A stretch of 53,544 bases of DNA from positions 1-53,544 of the forward strand of contig CAMWQU010000014.1 of NCBI GenBank assembly GCA_947176535.1. Reading direction: 5' to 3'. Shown piece after piece: positions 50,761 to 53,544 of this stretch (positions are counted from its first letter, which is position 1; every line of letters begins with the position of its first letter). The notes under the pieces were generated by a model. That model made no database searches. It worked only from the letters and a program-made list of their open reading frames with translations, and was not told the origin of the DNA. Position numbers and translations under genes: made by a program. This stretch comes from an uncultured Prevotellaceae bacterium (lineage in GTDB: Bacteria; Bacteroidota; Bacteroidia; Bacteroidales; Bacteroidaceae).

Positions 50761-53387
50761 GACGTATGGAAAGCAGCAGACGATATTCATGTATGGGAAA
50801 GAAGTGGAGGTTTTGGTCGCTTCATCTCCTTATTCTCGCGTGTTCTTCTCTTTTTGTTTCCTGCTCCGAAACCAAGAATCTGGCCGAGAACGAAACCCTG
50901 TATGTCGGTATTAAGGATGTGGCATACGGCAAGATGCCCAAACAGAAGGTAGAGACGGATAGTACCGGGGTTATCATGGCATTGGGCGGAGCCTACAATA
51001 CGGTGGCGGGATTGCTCTCCGGCGATGCTGCGGCGACCGACGCCCTGCAGGCCATGCAAAACAAAGAACTTACCCCGGAACAGAAAAATGCCATCCGGCA
51101 AGCCAATAAGAAAGATCAGGAGGCGTATGCCGTGACCCAATCCGAGGTGGAGGGCGTGTTGGCCTATGCCCCCAATAATTCACTGATGGGTTCGTCGTAT
51201 TATCGCCAGCCGTTGGCTTTCGGTCTGTGGATTTATAACAAGTATATTTATAGCCACCGACGCTTCGGAAAGTGGATGTTCAATACGTTCGCAGCCTCTC
51301 CCGTTTATGTGACGACGGTAAATCCCCGCGTTCGCAGTCAGGTGGCGCAGAACACGTTGCATGACCACGGATATTTCCGTGGAAAGGTTCGTTTCGACAC
51401 GATACCCCGGAAAAATCCGAAGAAAGCGAAGATTTCCTACGAGGTGCAGCCCGGTGAACTTTTTCACCTCGACAGTATTGCCTATCTGGACTTTCCTCAA
51501 AGGGCAGACTCCATGATTCGTGTCAGTCGCTGGCAGTCGGCGATTAAGAAAGGTTCCCCTTTCAGTGTGCCCGATCTCGACGGAGAGCGCAACCGCTTGA
51601 GCGGTATCTTCCGCGATAACGGCTATTACTATTTCCGTCCCGAGTACATCCATTTCCGTGCCGACACGGTTGCCAAGCCGTTACTTGTGCAGTTGCAGAT
51701 AACTCCCTCAGCGAAGATTCCGGAGCAGGCGCAACGGCAGTATTATATGGGAAGAACGCAAATCAATGTTTATGAGCATGATGCCCATGAACTGGTAGAT
51801 ACACTTGTCGGGCCGGCAAAGCTCAGTCGGCGTATGCAGAAGCTGATAGCGCGGATGCGCAAGAAGCATCCTGCGTCGTCCACCCGTCCTTCCTCTTCGC
51901 AGAAGAACGCAGTCGTGATGGCTTATAGCGGCACTCCCGGCCGTCCGCCCCTGAAAATGAATGCCGTCCGGCGCTTTATCGCCTATCGTCCGGGTGACCT
52001 TTACAGCCTTTCCACTCAGGAGACTGTCCAGAGCAATCTTTCGGGTATGGGCGTCTTCTCTCAGTTGAGCATGAGGTGCACGCCTCGCGATACCACGGCC
52101 ACCTGCGATACGCTGGACGTAGAAATCACGGCCCGGCTCGATAAACCGTATGATGCAGAGTTCAAGGGAAATGTGGCCACGAAGAGCAACGGCCTTGTTG
52201 GGCCGGGCGTCAGTTTCTCCATGTCGAAACAGAATGTCTTCCGCGGAGCAGAGACATTGAGTTTTGAGGCTCATGGTTCTTACGAGTGGATGACGGGAGC
52301 GCAGATGAAAGGAAAAGATAACCTGCTCAACTCCTTTGAGTACGGCACCTCGCTCAATCTCACCTATCCCCGTCTGCTGTTACTGGGCCTGGGACAACGT
52401 TTCAACCGTCGCGCCAAGGCTACTACAACCTATAAACTGAGTGCGGACTGGATGAACCGTTCGGGTTACTTCAATCGCGTGTTGCTTAGTGCGCGCATAC
52501 TGCATACCTATCAGCGGCGGCCTACCGTTGTGCATGAAGTTGTTCCACTTCGCCTTGATTATGACAAACAACTACATACCACGGCGAAGTTTGATTCCAT
52601 CATTGCCTACAATCAGGCCCTCTATGCCTCGCTGCGTAATCAGTTCGTACCCTCGGCACAGTACACGCTAACCATGACCAACAAACGGAAGGTGCGTTAC
52701 GACCGGCGTTTCACACTATTGGTGAAGGAGGCCGGCAATCTGACCTCCTTAGGTTATGCCATAGCCGGGAAGCCTTTCTCCCGACAGAATAAAGGTTTGT
52801 TCGGCGTGCCTTTCGCTCAGTATGCGAAGGTGACGGGAGAGTTTGTGGAAAGTTTCCGCCTCTTCCATACCCAGACCCGTATCGTGGCCCGTGTTTTTGC
52901 GGGCGTGGTCTATTCCTACGGAAACGCCACCATTGCCCCTTACAACGACCTCTTCACCGTGGGAGGCGCGAATAGCATCCGTGCGTTCGGGGTACGCAGT
53001 ATTGGCCCCGGCAGCTACAATCCGAAGCATTCCAATTACAGTTACATCGACGAGATGGGCGACCTGAAATTGGAAGCCAACGTGGAATACCGTTTTCCCC
53101 TCATCAGCAAACTCAATGGCGCTATGTTTGTGGACGCCGGCAACGTGTGGCTCCTGAAAAACGATGCGAACCGCCCCGGAGGAAACATCAACTGGGGCCG
53201 TCTGGGTAAGGACATAGCTCTCGGCACGGGATTCGGTCTGCGTTATGACCTTGACTTCCTTGTTGTGCGTTTCGACGTGGGTATCGGCCTGCACGCCCCC
53301 TATGATACGGGAAAGAGCGGCTACTACAACATGACGAAGTTCTGGGACAGTCTTGGCTTCCATCTGGCAGTCGGTTATCCCTTCTGA
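50757..53387 (+). CDS. tamL: translocation and assembly module lipoprotein TamL (Omp85 family)
   Basis: An 876-residue outer-membrane protein. A signal region with lipobox FVSC (Cys36 from this start; Cys24 if translation begins at ATG 50793) shows it is a lipoprotein, unlike proteobacterial TamA. POTRA-like repeats (about 170-450; HDHGYFRGKVRFDTIPRKNPKKAKISYEV; FRDNGYYYFRPEYIHF) precede a C-terminal beta barrel (about 470-876) with the Omp85 motif GGANSIRAFGVRSIGPGSY and a final aromatic LAVGYPF. It pairs with TamB, and the ATGA overlap suggests coupled translation. It is followed by a strong bidirectional terminator. Confidence 0.93.
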   Translation: MRRMESSRRYSCMGKKWRFWSLHLLILACSSLFVSCSETKNLAENETLYVGIKDVAYGKMPKQKVETDSTGVIMALGGAYNTVAGLLSGDAAATDALQAMQNKELTPEQKNAIRQANKKDQEAYAVTQSEVEGVLAYAPNNSLMGSSYYRQPLAFGLWIYNKYIYSHRRFGKWMFNTFAASPVYVTTVNPRVRSQVAQNTLHDHGYFRGKVRFDTIPRKNPKKAKISYEVQPGELFHLDSIAYLDFPQRADSMIRVSRWQSAIKKGSPFSVPDLDGERNRLSGIFRDNGYYYFRPEYIHFRADTVAKPLLVQLQITPSAKIPEQAQRQYYMGRTQINVYEHDAHELVDTLVGPAKLSRRMQKLIARMRKKHPASSTRPSSSQKNAVVMAYSGTPGRPPLKMNAVRRFIAYRPGDLYSLSTQETVQSNLSGMGVFSQLSMRCTPRDTTATCDTLDVEITARLDKPYDAEFKGNVATKSNGLVGPGVSFSMSKQNVFRGAETLSFEAHGSYEWMTGAQMKGKDNLLNSFEYGTSLNLTYPRLLLLGLGQRFNRRAKATTTYKLSADWMNRSGYFNRVLLSARILHTYQRRPTVVHEVVPLRLDYDKQLHTTAKFDSIIAYNQALYASLRNQFVPSAQYTLTMTNKRKVRYDRRFTLLVKEAGNLTSLGYAIAGKPFSRQNKGLFGVPFAQYAKVTGEFVESFRLFHTQTRIVARVFAGVVYSYGNATIAPYNDLFTVGGANSIRAFGVRSIGPGSYNPKHSNYSYIDEMGDLKLEANVEYRFPLISKLNGAMFVDAGNVWLLKNDANRPGGNINWGRLGKDIALGTGFGLRYDLDFLVVRFDVGIGLHAPYDTGKSGYYNMTKFWDSLGFHLAVGYPF

Positions 53388-53403
53388 ATGACAACGAAAA
53401 CAC

Positions 53404-53444
53404 AAACGGCCTCCCGCCTTCATTGGCGGGAGGCCGTTTTTTTT
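53404..53444. terminator. bidirectional terminator after tamL
   Basis: ACGGCCTCCCGCC (53406-53418) pairs with GGCGGGAGGCCGT (53425-53437) around a 6-base loop. Eight T follow on the plus strand, and an A-rich flank on the left serves the minus strand. It separates tamL from the convergent partial gene. Confidence 0.92.
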
Positions 53445-53464
53445 ATGCCCGTTCGGGCGGTAGT

Positions 53465-53544
53465 TCAGTTGCGGAAGGTAAGGTGGTCTTCCTCGCTCTC
53501 CACGATATGTCGCTTATAAACAACTCCGAGCCCACGAGACGTAG
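53465..53544 (-). CDS. 3' end of an unidentified gene (partial)
   Basis: On the minus strand the frame TSRGLGVVYKRHIVESEED, then HLTFRN and a stop codon (53465-53467), runs in from the window edge for 26 codons. The convergent position behind a bidirectional terminator supports a real gene end. It is too short to identify. Confidence 0.55.
   Translation of the reverse strand, partial: TSRGLGVVYKRHIVESEEDHLTFRN

Overview
The window looks like chromosomal core sequence from a member of the Bacteroidales, most likely a Prevotella-like lineage. The inference rests on promoters of the type TTTG, 19-21 bases, TAnnTTTG, on the absence of clear Shine-Dalgarno sequences, and on lineage-typical genes: a GldE-like protein next to ssb, a TamB/TamL pair, folP overlapping the di-adenylate cyclase gene, and exported proteins that share one C-terminal tail. 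No rRNA, CRISPR array, insertion sequence or prophage was seen.

Layout. 1-500: five tRNA genes (Arg, Tyr, Asp, Gly, Asp). 670-8108 (+): a small membrane protein, a YhcH/YiaL-type protein, ssb, a GldE-like CBS protein, a NhaD-type antiporter, a secreted endonuclease I, an NrnA-type DHH phosphodiesterase and a DUF4827-like lipoprotein. 8105-10293 (-): an operon of a permuted NlpC/P60-like lipoprotein, a DUF4878-like lipoprotein and hemW. 10731-13700 (+): a sugar nucleotidyltransferase and an ABC-F ATPase separated by a long hairpin. 13718-16758 (-): radA and an FAD oxidoreductase. 16913-17644 (-): an unrecognised exported protein. 18142-20166 (+): a GH51-type arabinofuranosidase. 20198-32064 (-): murF, a giant PL11-type rhamnogalacturonan lyase, an M13 metallopeptidase, metA, a U32/RlhA-like protein and a zinc-ribbon membrane protein. 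32586-36440 (+): folP-cdaA, then pta-ackA. 36646-42573 (+): a 1975-residue secreted multidomain protein. 42970-43703 (+): a small putative antitoxin plus GNAT toxin module. 43850-43922 (-): an initiator-like tRNA-Met. 44085-46155 (+): a TetR regulator, FabG and a RluA-type pseudouridine synthase. 46291-53387 (+): TamB and TamL. The window ends in the 3' end of a minus-strand gene.

How the genes work together. pta-ackA form the acetate/ATP pathway. folP-cdaA is a tightly overlapped pair. TetR-fabG-rluA and tamB-tamL are translationally coupled or nearly so. The GH51 and PL11 enzymes point to pectin (arabinan and rhamnogalacturonan) degradation, but no SusC/SusD genes are nearby. The endonuclease, the PL11 protein and the 1975-residue protein end in the same type of tail, suggesting a shared export or surface-sorting route.

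The most unusual material is non-coding. A 108-bp repeat with a long palindromic core occurs twice, inverted, in two divergent intergenic gaps (10385-10492 and 32309-32416). A 22-bp-period tandem repeat family occurs in two other gaps (17957-18022 and 42742-42818). The second of these is followed by 31 bases of perfect purine-pyrimidine alternation and by a toxin-antitoxin-like module whose promoter is bracketed by an inverted repeat. Several genes (yiiX-like, radA, DUF4827-like, tamB) have the -7 promoter element only 4-9 bases before the start codon, which implies leaderless or nearly leaderless mRNAs.
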